64,000 nt of DNA from JBFXIE01 sp050176255 (GTDB lineage: Bacteria; Pseudomonadota; Gammaproteobacteria; Burkholderiales; Burkholderiaceae_C): assembly GCF_050176255.1 (NCBI RefSeq), contig NZ_JBFXIE010000004.1. One strand, written 5' to 3'. Made by a program: the position numbers and the translations under genes. Shown one piece after another: positions 16,756 through 25,678 of this stretch. Every line of letters starts with the position of its first letter. Positions within the stretch are counted from its first letter, which is position 1. The notes below the pieces were generated by a model. The model had not been told where the DNA came from. It made no database searches and was given only the letters and a program-made list of their open reading frames with translations.

Positions 16756-19086
16756 TCACTGGCCTGCGGGGTGGGCGCTGTGCAGGCGGGGGCTGTCAAT
16801 CAGCACACCCGCGGCCTGGGCATCTTCTTCGGCGCGCCGCGCCTGGGCCTCGTACAGGCGCCAATACGCACCCTGCTGCGCCATCAACTCGTCGTGCGGG
16901 CCCACTTCGACGATCTCGCCGCGGTCCATGACCACCAGGCGGTCGGCCTTGCGCAGCGTGGACAGGCGGTGGGCAATGGCAATGGTGGTGCGGCCCTGCA
17001 CCAGGTTGTCCAGCGCCTTCTGGATTTCTTTTTCGGTCTCGGTGTCCACGGCGGACGTGGCCTCGTCCAATATCAGGATGCGCGGGTCAATCAGCAGCGC
17101 GCGCGCAATCGAGATGCGCTGGCGCTCACCGCCCGACAGTCCCTGGCCGCGCTCGCCCACCAGGCTGTCGTAGCCGTGCGGCAGGCGCAAGATGAACTCA
17201 TGCGCGTGCGCGGCGCGCGCGGCGGCCACAATCTCGTCGCGCGTGGCGTCGGGCTTGCCGTAAGCGATGTTCTCGGCGATGGTGCCGAAGAACAAAAACG
17301 GCTCCTGCAGCACCAGGCCGATGTGGCGACGGAAATCCGCCACCGCCATGCGGCGGATGTCCACGTCGTCCACCAGGATCGCGCCGTCGCTCACGTCATA
17401 AAAGCGGCTGATCAGGTTGACCAGGGTGCTTTTGCCAGAGCCGCTGTGGCCCACCAGGCCGATCATCTCGCCGGGGCGAATGGTCAGCGACAGGTTCTTG
17501 ATGACGGTGCGGCTGCCGTAGCGAAAGCCCACGCCCCGCATCTCGATGCCGCCTTGCACCTGCTGCACCCGTACCGGGTTGACGGGGTCGGGCACGTTGC
17601 TTACGTGGTCCAGGATGTCAAAGATGCGCTTGGCACCGGCGGCAGCCTTTTGCGTGACGGAGACGATGCGGCTCATCGAATCCAGCCGTATGTAAAAGCG
17701 CCCGATGTACGCAATGAAGGCCGCCAGCACGCCCACGGTGATCTGGTTCTGGGCCACCAGCCAGATGCCGAAGCCCCAGACCACCAGCAGCCCCACTTCA
17801 GTCATCAGCGAGACAGTGGGCGAGAACAAACTCCAGGTCTTGTTGAGCTTGTCGTTAACCTCCAGGTTGTGCTGGTTGGCCGCGCGAAAGCGGTCGGCCT
17901 CGCGCTTTTCCTGGGCGAAGGCCTTGACCACGCGGATGCCGGGGATGGTGTCGGCCAGCACGTTGGTGACCTCGGACCACACGCGGTCGATCTTCTCGAA
18001 ACCGGTGCGCAGCTTGTCGCGCACGGTGTGGATCAGCCAGGCAATGAAGGGCAGCGGCACCAGCGTGACCAGCGCCAGCCATGGGTTGATGGAAAACAGA
18101 ATCACCGCCGTCATGCAGATCATGAGCACGTCGGTCGCAAAGTCCAGGGCATTGAGCGACAAGAAGACGTTGATGCGGTCTGTCTCTGAACCGATGCGCG
18201 CCATCAGATCCCCCGTGCGCTTGCTGCCGAAGTAGTCCAGCGACAGCCGCATCAGGTGCTCATACGTGGTGGTGCGCAGGTCGGCGCCGATGCGCTCGGA
18301 CACCAGCGCCAGGATGTAGGTGCGCGCCCACCCCAGCCCCCAGGCCAGCAGCGCCGCCAGCAGCAGCCCGCCCAGGTACATGCCGGCCTGGGCAAAGTCG
18401 ATGGGCCGCCCGCTTTGGTAGGGGATGAGGATGTCATCCATCAGCGGGATGGTCATGTACGGCGGCACCAGCGACGCGGCGGTGGAGGCCAGCGTGAGCG
18501 CAAAACCGGCGGCCAGCTGCTTTTTGTAGGGCCGCGCAAAGCGCCACAGGCGCAGCAGCACCCAGGTGGAAGTCTGCGGCGCCTGCTGGCGCGCGCAGGC
18601 GGTGCACTCGTCGCTGTCCGGCGGCAGCGGCGTGCCGCAGGCAGCGCAACGCGGCACGTCGTCCTCATCGGGTGACTGCGCGCCTGGCGGGCCGTCCAGG
18701 CGCTGCACCTGGCGCTCCAGCCTCTGCTGCAGGTGCAGCGCCTGAGGGTGGCGCCCCAGCGTGAAGCGCCACAGCGCCAGGCGACTGTCTGCGTCGTGCA
18801 GCGACAGCTGGCCCACTCCGCCATGATCCTGCATGCGCAGGGCCATGCCGGGCGCCAGAGGCCAGTCGCGCACAGGTGCACCGGCGGTGCAGGCCAGCAG
18901 ACGCCGCTCGGTCAGCACCAGCATGCCCGGCGCAAAGCGCAGGTCGGCCGTCAGGTCAACCTCGAAGGCAGCCTGTACGTTTTCGTCGGGAGCGAGCACT
19001 GCCCGCACCTCGGCCCCCCAGGGGCCAGACAAGACACCCGAGGCGTCCACAGAATGGTGATGTTGCATTTGGTTTTGTATGTCCAT
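16756..19086 (-). CDS. Cyanophycin-associated ABC exporter with N-terminal zinc ribbon
   Basis: A half-transporter of the type IV exporter class (776 residues from ATG 19086). Residues 1-130 form a non-transporter domain (PWGAEVRAVLAPDENVQAAF, MLVLTERRLLACT). A four-cysteine zinc-ribbon-like element follows at about residues 145-165 (CAACGTPLPPDSDECTAC), then six membrane helices (about 195-490). The nucleotide-binding domain has Walker A GHSGSGKST (about residue 544), signature LSGGERQ (about 645) and Walker B ILILDEATS. The extra N-terminal part links it to the cyanophycin-associated subfamily rather than general MsbA exporters. It is divergent from the first synthetase with a 218-bp shared regulatory spacer. 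The substrate is unknown. Confidence 0.85.
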   Translation of the reverse strand: MDIQNQMQHHHSVDASGVLSGPWGAEVRAVLAPDENVQAAFEVDLTADLRFAPGMLVLTERRLLACTAGAPVRDWPLAPGMALRMQDHGGVGQLSLHDADSRLALWRFTLGRHPQALHLQQRLERQVQRLDGPPGAQSPDEDDVPRCAACGTPLPPDSDECTACARQQAPQTSTWVLLRLWRFARPYKKQLAAGFALTLASTAASLVPPYMTIPLMDDILIPYQSGRPIDFAQAGMYLGGLLLAALLAWGLGWARTYILALVSERIGADLRTTTYEHLMRLSLDYFGSKRTGDLMARIGSETDRINVFLSLNALDFATDVLMICMTAVILFSINPWLALVTLVPLPFIAWLIHTVRDKLRTGFEKIDRVWSEVTNVLADTIPGIRVVKAFAQEKREADRFRAANQHNLEVNDKLNKTWSLFSPTVSLMTEVGLLVVWGFGIWLVAQNQITVGVLAAFIAYIGRFYIRLDSMSRIVSVTQKAAAGAKRIFDILDHVSNVPDPVNPVRVQQVQGGIEMRGVGFRYGSRTVIKNLSLTIRPGEMIGLVGHSGSGKSTLVNLISRFYDVSDGAILVDDVDIRRMAVADFRRHIGLVLQEPFLFFGTIAENIAYGKPDATRDEIVAAARAAHAHEFILRLPHGYDSLVGERGQGLSGGERQRISIARALLIDPRILILDEATSAVDTETEKEIQKALDNLVQGRTTIAIAHRLSTLRKADRLVVMDRGEIVEVGPHDELMAQQGAYWRLYEAQARRAEEDAQAAGVLIDSPRLHSAHPAGQ

Positions 19087-19304
19087 CCCCGCACAGGCGG
19101 AGATTTGCCGGTCTGGCCCACGCCACTGGGCGGCATTGTGGGCCACTGCGCTGCAGCTCCACCCTTTAGTAACGCACATCATCGGCCCACGGCTGACACT
19201 GCGTCGATGTGATTCACCCCCACATCAGCGCACAATTGCCCGTCACAGGCATTGCCGCAATCGCCGCACCCCTGCGGTCACCCGATTCTTCCCACCTGCA
19301 CTTC

Positions 19305-21491
19305 ATGGCCACATTCAACGAAATCCAACTGCTGCGCACCACTTACCTGCGCGGCCCCAGTGTCTGGACCTACCGCCCGGTTCTTGAAGTCTGGCTGGAT
19401 CTGGGCGAACTGGAGGACTACCCCTCCAACAAGATTCCCGGTCTCAACGACCGCCTGACCGCCTGGCTGCCCGACCTGGTGGAGCACCACTGCGGCGTGG
19501 GCGAGCGCGGCGGCTTTTTGCTGCGCCTGAGAGAAGGCACCTGGATGGGCCACGTGCTGGAGCACGTGATCATTGAGTTGCTCAACCTCTCGGGCATGCC
19601 GGCCGAGTTCGGGCAGACGCGCGAGATTTCCCGGCGCGGGGTCTATCGCATGGTGTTCCGCTGCCCCGAAGAGGCCGTGGCCCGCGTGGCGCTGGAACAT
19701 GGCCACCGCCTGCTGATGGCGGCCATCAACGACGAGGCGTTTGACCTCAAGGCCGCCATCCACGCCATCAAGACGGCCATCAACGACCGCTACCTGGGCC
19801 CCAGCACCGGCTGCATCGTCGATGCCGCGGGTGCCCGGCGCATCCCGCACATCCGCCTGAATGACGGCAACCTGGTGCAACTGGGCTATGGCGCCGCGCA
19901 GCGCCGCATCTGGACGGCCGAGAGCGACCAGACCAGCGCCATCGCCGAGGGCATCGCGCAAGACAAAGACTTCACCAAACGGCTGCTGGCCTCGTGCGGC
20001 GTGCCCGTGCCCGAGGGCCAGGTCGTCAAGAACGCCGACGAAGCCTGGGAAGTGGCACAGGACATCGGCTTTCCCGTCACCGTCAAGCCGTCGGACGGCA
20101 ACCACGCGCGCGGCGTGACGCTGGAGCTGTCGCGCGAGGCCGACATCAAGGCCGCCTTTGCGCTGGCCGAGCCCGAGGGCTCTGAGGTCATCGTCGAAAA
20201 ATTCATCGACGGCGTGGAGCACCGCCTGCTGGTGGTGGGCGGCAAGGTGGTCGCCGCCACCAAGGGCGAGCCGGTGAGCGTGCACGGCAACGGCCACGCC
20301 ACGCTGCGCGAGCTGGTGGCCGTGCTCAACCAGGACCCGCGCCGCGGCCCCGAGCAGGAATACCCGCTGGACTGGATCGACCTGGACAAAGGTGCCGTGC
20401 AGCTGGAGCTCCGGCGCCAGGGCGTCACGCCCGACACCGTAGTCCCCAAGGGCCAGAGCGTGCTGCTGCAGCGCAACGGCAACATGGCCATCGACTGCAC
20501 CGACGACGTGCACCCCGACGTGGCCTACTATGCCCAGCTGGCCGCAAAAATCGTCGGCCTGGACATTGCGGGCATGGACATGATCCTGAAAGACGTGTCC
20601 AAGCCCATGAAGGAACAAGGCGGCGCCATCCTCGAGGTGAATGCCGGCCCCGGCCTGCTGATGCACCTCAAGCCCACCAGCGGCGCGCCGCGCCCCGTCG
20701 GCCAGGCCATCGTCGAGCACCTGTTCCCCGCCACTGCCGACGAGGGCACGGGCGCCGGGCGCATCCCCATCGTGGGCATTGCCGGCACGCGCCACAACGC
20801 CTTCACCGCGCGTTTTGTCGGCTGGCTGCTGCAGCTGTCAGGCAAGCTGACGGGCGTGGCCAGCAGCGAGGGCATGTTCCTGAACAACCGCCGAACGCAA
20901 AAGACCAACACCGCCGACTGGGCCGGCGCGCACCGCCTGCTGACCAACCCGCTGGCGCAGGCCGCGGTCATCCAGACCACGGCCCGCTCCATCCTGGAAG
21001 AAGGCCTGGCCTACGACCGCTGCCTGGTCGGCGTGGTGACCGACATGGACGGCTTTGAAACCCTGGCCGACCACGACGTGCTGGAGCAGGCCCAGATGAC
21101 ACGCGTGCTGCGCACCCAGATCGACGTGGTGCTGGACGAAGGCGCGGGCGTGCTCAACGCCGACATCGAGCAGGTGGCCGACCTGGCGCGCCTGTGCGAC
21201 GGCGAGGTGCTGCTGTATTCGCTGAGCGCCGACAACCCGGTGATTGCCGAGCACCGCGCCCAGAACAACAACGGTCGCGACGGCCGCGCGGTGTTCGTGC
21301 GCGGCGAGCAGGTGGTGCTGGCCACGGGCGCCAGCGAGCGCGTACTGGGCACGCTGGCCGCACTGAGCCTGCCCGGCGGCCACCGCCCCGAAACCGCCGC
21401 GCTGCTGGCCGCAGTGGCTGCGGCGTGGTCCATGGACATCGGGCCGGACCTGATTGCCGCGGGCATCAAGACCTTCGACTACGCCGGATAA
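19305..21491 (+). CDS. Cyanophycin synthetase paralogue (CphA'/CphA2-like) with inactive Mur-ligase domain
   Basis: A 728-residue paralogue of cyanophycin synthetase. N-domain, about residues 1-160: the helix GHVLEHVIIEL has an intact HxxEH (His83, Glu86, His87), the position of the chain-cleaving primer-generating site known in cyanobacterial CphA1. ATP-grasp domain, about 200-480: KPSDGN, VEKFIDGVEHRLLVVGG, ILEVNAGPGL, all intact. The Mur-ligase-like domain from about 486 has lost its P-loop: GTRHNAFTA stands where GTNGKTTTT is expected. The protein also ends before the Mur C-terminal lid. It should therefore keep the Asp-adding or dipeptide-joining ATP-grasp chemistry and primer cleavage but not Arg ligation. 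The ATG at 19305 fits the family; an earlier start adds an unrelated 32-residue tail. Confidence 0.9.
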   Translation: MATFNEIQLLRTTYLRGPSVWTYRPVLEVWLDLGELEDYPSNKIPGLNDRLTAWLPDLVEHHCGVGERGGFLLRLREGTWMGHVLEHVIIELLNLSGMPAEFGQTREISRRGVYRMVFRCPEEAVARVALEHGHRLLMAAINDEAFDLKAAIHAIKTAINDRYLGPSTGCIVDAAGARRIPHIRLNDGNLVQLGYGAAQRRIWTAESDQTSAIAEGIAQDKDFTKRLLASCGVPVPEGQVVKNADEAWEVAQDIGFPVTVKPSDGNHARGVTLELSREADIKAAFALAEPEGSEVIVEKFIDGVEHRLLVVGGKVVAATKGEPVSVHGNGHATLRELVAVLNQDPRRGPEQEYPLDWIDLDKGAVQLELRRQGVTPDTVVPKGQSVLLQRNGNMAIDCTDDVHPDVAYYAQLAAKIVGLDIAGMDMILKDVSKPMKEQGGAILEVNAGPGLLMHLKPTSGAPRPVGQAIVEHLFPATADEGTGAGRIPIVGIAGTRHNAFTARFVGWLLQLSGKLTGVASSEGMFLNNRRTQKTNTADWAGAHRLLTNPLAQAAVIQTTARSILEEGLAYDRCLVGVVTDMDGFETLADHDVLEQAQMTRVLRTQIDVVLDEGAGVLNADIEQVADLARLCDGEVLLYSLSADNPVIAEHRAQNNNGRDGRAVFVRGEQVVLATGASERVLGTLAALSLPGGHRPETAALLAAVAAAWSMDIGPDLIAAGIKTFDYAG

Positions 21492-21499
21492 GCGCCGCA

Positions 21500-21556
21500 T
21501 TTGCTATTGAATGCATAGCTACTAGCGCTTATCCCATAAAGGCTGAATGCCAATTT
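21500..21556. repeat. Dispersed Comamonadaceae-type intergenic repeat, copy 4
   Basis: TTGCTATTGAATGCATAGCTACTAGCGCTTATCCCATAAAGGCTGAATGCCAATTTG reads as the same AT-bounded repeat family (ATAGCT, AGCGCTTAT). It fills nearly the whole 94-bp spacer between the two synthetase genes, so it may affect their co-expression. Confidence 0.6.
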
Positions 21557-21585
21557 GAATCAACACCGGGCTGAAAGAACACACC

Positions 21586-24177
21586 ATGCAGATCACCCGC
21601 ATCCGCGCCCTGCGCGGCCCCAACCTCTGGAGCCGCAACACCGCCATCGAGGCCGTAGTGCACTGCGAGCCGCACGAGTGCGACCACGCCAACCTCTCCG
21701 GCTTTGAAGACCGCCTGCGCGCGCGCTTCCCCCAGATCGGCGCACTGCAGCCCCAGGGCGCCGGGCAGCGCCTGTCGCTGGCCCATGTGCTGGAGGCCGC
21801 TGCGCTGTCGCTGCAGGCCCAGGCTGGCTGCCCCGTCACCTTCAGCCGCACCCAGGCCACGCTGGAGCCCGGCACCAGCCAGGTGGTCGTCGAATACACC
21901 GAAGAAGCCGTGGGCCGCCTGGCCATGGAGCGCGCCGAAGCCCTGGTGCAGTCCGCGCTGGCCGACACGCCCTTCGATGCCGACGCCACCATCGCCGGGC
22001 TGCGCGAGCTGGACGAGGACGAGCGCATCGGCCCGTCCACTGGCGCCATCGTCGATGCCGCCGTGGCGCGCGGCATTCCGTTTCGGCGCCTGACCAGCGG
22101 CTCGCTGGTGCAGCTGGGCTGGGGCTCCAAGGCGCGCCGCATCCAGGCGGCCGAGCTGGACACCACCAGCGCCGTGGCCGAGTCCATCGCCCAGGACAAG
22201 GACCTGACCAAGCGCCTGCTGCACGCCGCTGGCGTGCCCGTGCCGCTGGGCCGCCCGGTGGCCGACGAGGAAGACGCCTGGAAAGTCGCCCAGGAAGTGG
22301 GCCTGCCCGTGGTGGTCAAGCCGCAAGACGGCAACCAGGGCAAGGGGGTGGTGGTCAACATCACCACCCGCGAGGGCCTGGAGGCAGCCTACAAGACCGC
22401 CCGCGAATTTGGCGACGAGATCATGGTCGAACGCTTCCTGCCCGGCCACGACTTCCGCCTGCTGGTGGTGGGCCACCAGCTCGTGGCCGCCGCGCGCCGC
22501 GAGCCGCCCCAGGTGCTGGGCGACGGCGTGCACACCATCCGCGAGCTGGTGGACATCGTCAACCAGGACCCGCGCCGCGGCTCGGGCCACGGCACGGCGC
22601 TGACCAAGGTGCGCCTGGACGACATCGCCATCGCGCGCATCGCCTCCGAGGGCCTCACGCCCGACTCCGTGCCCGTGCAGGGCCAGCGTGTGGTGCTGCG
22701 CAACAACGCCAACCTGTCCACCGGCGGCAGCGCCACCGACGTGACCGACGATGTGCACCCCGAGATCGCCGCGCGCGCCATTGAGGCCGCGCAGACCATC
22801 GGCCTGCACATCTGCGGCGTGGACGTGGTCTGCGAGACCATGCTCAAGCCCCTGGAAGAGCAAAACGGCGGCATTGTCGAAGTCAACGCCGCGCCGGGCT
22901 TGCGCATGCACCTGGCCCCGTCGTTCGGCAAGCCGCGCAACGTGGGCGTGCCCATGGTCGATGAGCTGTTCGCCCCCGGCCAGGACGGGCGCATACCACT
23001 GGTGGCCGTGACCGGCACCAACGGCAAGACCACCACCACGCGGCTGATCGGCCAGCTGTTTGCCGCGCACGGCCTGCGTGTGGGCATGACCAACACCGAC
23101 GGCGTGTACGTCAACGGCCGCCAGATCGACAGCGGCGACTGCTCCGGCCCGCGCAGCGCGCGCAACGTGCTGTTCCACCCCGAGGTGGACGCGGCCGTGC
23201 TCGAATGCGCGCGCGGCGGCATCCTGCGCGAAGGCCTGGGCTTTGACCGCTGCCAGGTGGCCGTGGTCACCAACGTGGGCGCGGGCGACCACCTGGGGCT
23301 GAACTTCATCACCACCGTGGAAGACGTCGCCGTGCTCAAGCGCGTGATCGTGCAGAACGTGGCCGCCGACGGCTACGGCGTGCTCAACGCCGCCGACCCG
23401 CACGTGGCCGCCATGGCCAGCGTGTGCCCGGGCAAGGTGATCTTCTTCGCCGCCGACCGCCACCACCCGGTCATGGCCACGCACCGCGCCCAGGGCAATC
23501 GCGTGGTGTACGTGGATGGGGACTCCATCGTGGCGGCCGAGGGCTCGTGGCGCGAGACCATCCCCCTGCGCGAAATCCCGATCACCCGCGCAGGCGCGAT
23601 CGGTTTTCAGGTCGAGAACGTCATGGCCGCCATTGGCGCAGCCTGGGGCATGGGGCTGCCCTGGCAGACCATCCGCCGCGGCCTGGCCGGTTTCCTCAAC
23701 GACAGCGACAACGCCCCCGGCCGCTTCAACGTGATGGACTTTCGCGGCGCCACCGTGATTGCCGACTACGGCCACAACCCCGACGCCATGCGTGCGCTGG
23801 TGCAGGCCGTGCAGGCCATGCCGGCGCGCCAGCGCAGCGTGGTGATCAGCGGCGCTGGCGACCGCCGCGACCAGGACATCATCGAACAGACCCAGATCCT
23901 GGGCGCCGCGTTTGACGACGTGATCCTGTATCAGGACGCCTGCCAGCGCGGCCGCGCCGACGGCGAAGTGCTGGCCCTGCTGCAAAAAGGCCTGGAGGGC
24001 GCGCCGCGCACGCGCTACGTGACCGAGATCACGGGCGAGTTCATCGCCATCGACCACGCGCTGGATCGCCTGCAGCCTGGCGACCTGTGCCTGGTGCTGG
24101 TGGATCAGGTGGAGGAAGCCCTGGCCCACCTGCAGCGCCGCTGCGCCGAGGCCGCCACCTGCGCAGGTGCCGTATGA
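21586..24177 (+). CDS. cphA: Cyanophycin synthetase (CphA1)
   Basis: Makes cyanophycin by alternately adding Asp to the backbone (ATP-grasp site) and Arg to the Asp side chain (Mur-ligase site). The 863-residue length is typical. The ATP-grasp domain (about 190-470) has KPQDGNQGKGV and VEVNAAPGLRMH. The Mur domain has an intact P-loop, GTNGKTTTT (about residues 477-485), and a complete C-terminal lid (RFNVMDFRGATVIADYGHNPDAMRAL). In contrast, the N-domain site is lost. HVLEA (His67 to Ala71) replaces HxxEH, and the HxC segment found in the paralogue before it is gone. The enzyme is thus predicted to need primers from elsewhere, plausibly from the adjacent paralogue. Confidence 0.95.
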   Translation: MQITRIRALRGPNLWSRNTAIEAVVHCEPHECDHANLSGFEDRLRARFPQIGALQPQGAGQRLSLAHVLEAAALSLQAQAGCPVTFSRTQATLEPGTSQVVVEYTEEAVGRLAMERAEALVQSALADTPFDADATIAGLRELDEDERIGPSTGAIVDAAVARGIPFRRLTSGSLVQLGWGSKARRIQAAELDTTSAVAESIAQDKDLTKRLLHAAGVPVPLGRPVADEEDAWKVAQEVGLPVVVKPQDGNQGKGVVVNITTREGLEAAYKTAREFGDEIMVERFLPGHDFRLLVVGHQLVAAARREPPQVLGDGVHTIRELVDIVNQDPRRGSGHGTALTKVRLDDIAIARIASEGLTPDSVPVQGQRVVLRNNANLSTGGSATDVTDDVHPEIAARAIEAAQTIGLHICGVDVVCETMLKPLEEQNGGIVEVNAAPGLRMHLAPSFGKPRNVGVPMVDELFAPGQDGRIPLVAVTGTNGKTTTTRLIGQLFAAHGLRVGMTNTDGVYVNGRQIDSGDCSGPRSARNVLFHPEVDAAVLECARGGILREGLGFDRCQVAVVTNVGAGDHLGLNFITTVEDVAVLKRVIVQNVAADGYGVLNAADPHVAAMASVCPGKVIFFAADRHHPVMATHRAQGNRVVYVDGDSIVAAEGSWRETIPLREIPITRAGAIGFQVENVMAAIGAAWGMGLPWQTIRRGLAGFLNDSDNAPGRFNVMDFRGATVIADYGHNPDAMRALVQAVQAMPARQRSVVISGAGDRRDQDIIEQTQILGAAFDDVILYQDACQRGRADGEVLALLQKGLEGAPRTRYVTEITGEFIAIDHALDRLQPGDLCLVLVDQVEEALAHLQRRCAEAATCAGAV

Positions 24178-24662
24178 CGGCTCTGCGCAACGCCCTGGCG
24201 GCTACGACGCTTGCCGCAGCCTGCCTGGTTACGGCCAGCGCGGCCGAGTCCGACCGCATCGGCACGGTGGACACCGCCTTCCAGTGGATTGGCCGCGACC
24301 ACGACATCATCGTCGAGGCCTACGACGACCCCCTGGTGTCTGGCGTGACCTGTTACGTCTCGCGTGCGCGCACCGGCGGCATCAAAGGCACGCTGGGCCT
24401 GGCCGAAGACCGCGCCGAAGCCTCCATCGCCTGCCGCCAGGTCGGGCCCATCGCGTTCACGCAGCCGCTCAAGGCGCAGCAGGAGGTGTTCAGCGAGCGC
24501 ATGTCCATCCTGTTCAAGCGCCTTCGCGTGGTGCGCATGGTGGACGCCAAGCGCAATACGCTGGTCTATCTGACCTACTCCGAAAAACTCATCGACGGAT
24601 CGCCGCAAAACAGCGTGACGGCTGTACCCGTGGACCGGCAGACGCCCATTCCGCTGCGCTGA
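24174..24662 (+). CDS. creA: CreA-family periplasmic protein
   Basis: A 162-residue secreted protein with a Sec signal peptide (about residues 1-22, ending TASAAES). It carries the CreA core IGTVDTAFQWIGRDHDIIVEAYDDP, VSGVTCYVSRARTGGIKG and EASIACRQVGPI. Two cysteines (TCY and ACR) could form a disulfide. The molecular role of CreA is not established. The ATG overlaps the cphA stop as ATGA, so it is translationally coupled to cyanophycin synthesis. Whether that reflects function or chance is unclear. Confidence 0.9.
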   Translation: MTALRNALAATTLAAACLVTASAAESDRIGTVDTAFQWIGRDHDIIVEAYDDPLVSGVTCYVSRARTGGIKGTLGLAEDRAEASIACRQVGPIAFTQPLKAQQEVFSERMSILFKRLRVVRMVDAKRNTLVYLTYSEKLIDGSPQNSVTAVPVDRQTPIPLR

Positions 24663-25226
24663 TCCCGGTTGCAAGCCCGGGCGCGCGACCGGCCAGCGCC
24701 CGCAGCCCTGTCCCCCAGGAACACATCTGAGCGGTTGCACCGCACCGCATGCGTTACGGCAGCGGTGTCCATGCCGCAGTTGCCCCAGGGGCCAAACGCA
24801 CGCATTCCAACGCGTAACCGGTGCAAGCTGTACACTGGCACGCTTTGGCGAGTGAACCGCCGCCTTGTCGCAGGCACGCCAACGGCCACTTTTACGGCAC
24901 CTTTTGCGGCCTTCAGCCCCTGCGCGGTTCCCGTGCCTGGTGCCCGCGTCTGGTGCCTCAAACCCTGCCACCTTTGCTGCAACGGGCGCCCGGCGCCACG
25001 CACAGCCGCCGGGCCAACCGCCCTCCAGCTGCAGCAACCAGAACTTGCAGATGCCCCTGGTGCACACACCGGCGTCTTGCGCGGGCGATGCCCCATCGCC
25101 CATCCCGCGCCGGGGTTGCCGGCGCATCCGTCGTGTGCATTGCGCACACACCCCGAGCGAGCGCGGACCGCAGCCAGTCACCACCGGCCGCACCCGTCAA
25201 CACTCGCCCTGACACAAAGGAGTTAC
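24663..25226. other. 564-bp non-coding stretch upstream of infA
   Basis: No gene is convincing here. The open frames crossing it are the stop-poor kind typical of GC-rich DNA, with proline/arginine-rich products and no domain. A TACACT element at 24831-24836 could be a -10 box for infA, but it lacks a clear -35 and would give a leader of almost 400 nt. The long leader or spacer ahead of infA is unusual, but I see no recognisable RNA element in it. Confidence 0.45.
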
Positions 25227-25496
25227 ATGTCCAATAAAGAAGAACTGATCGAGATGCAAGGCAAGGTCGATGAGGTGCTGCCCGATGCGCGCTTTCGCGT
25301 CACCCTCGACAACGGCCACCAGCTGGTCGCCTACTCGGGCGGCAAAATGCGCAAGCACCGCATTCGCGTGCTGGCCGGCGACACGGTGTCTCTGGAGCTC
25401 TCACCCTACGACCTGACCAAAGGCCGCATCACCTTCCGCCACTTGCCCCCACGCGCAGGCGGCGCACCGCGCGCACCGGCCCGCCCTCGCCGCTAA
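25227..25496 (+). CDS. infA: Translation initiation factor IF-1 (second-type, C-terminally extended)
   Basis: An OB-fold protein (89 residues) that binds the A site of the 30S subunit during initiation. The core EELIEMQGKVDEVLPDARFRVTLDNGH, AYSGGKMRKHRIRVLAGD and LSPYDLTKGRITFR is clear. The usual 72-residue protein is lengthened by an Arg/Pro/Ala-rich tail. The ribosome site AAAGGAG precedes ATG 25227. The gene lies alone, away from any ribosomal protein operon. Burkholderiales commonly carry such an extra infA, sometimes linked to cold or stress. Confidence 0.93.
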   Translation: MSNKEELIEMQGKVDEVLPDARFRVTLDNGHQLVAYSGGKMRKHRIRVLAGDTVSLELSPYDLTKGRITFRHLPPRAGGAPRAPARPRR

Positions 25497-25678
25497 AGCT
25501 CGCCCCTGTCCTCCGCCAGCGCTTCGCGCACTGGTTGCGGGCGTCGCTTGAAAAAGCGCCACCGACCTGAAAGCTCGGGCACACTAGCGTGCGCCACGCG
25601 GCAATGCAGCAACGCGGCAGCGACCACAGGTTCAATCGACCCATCCCCCTTTGCCCCGGGGGCGGCTAGGAGGAGCGG

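Noticed and set aside
21529..24129. 866-residue minus-strand open frame opposite cphA
   Set aside because: It is antisense to a clearly real gene, and its His/Ala/Gly/Val-rich translation is the expected shadow of GC-rich codons.
24105..25193. Long minus-strand open frame opposite creA and the infA leader
   Set aside because: It overlaps creA completely on the other strand, has Arg/Gly/Ala-biased composition without any domain, and reflects the lack of stop codons in GC-rich DNA.
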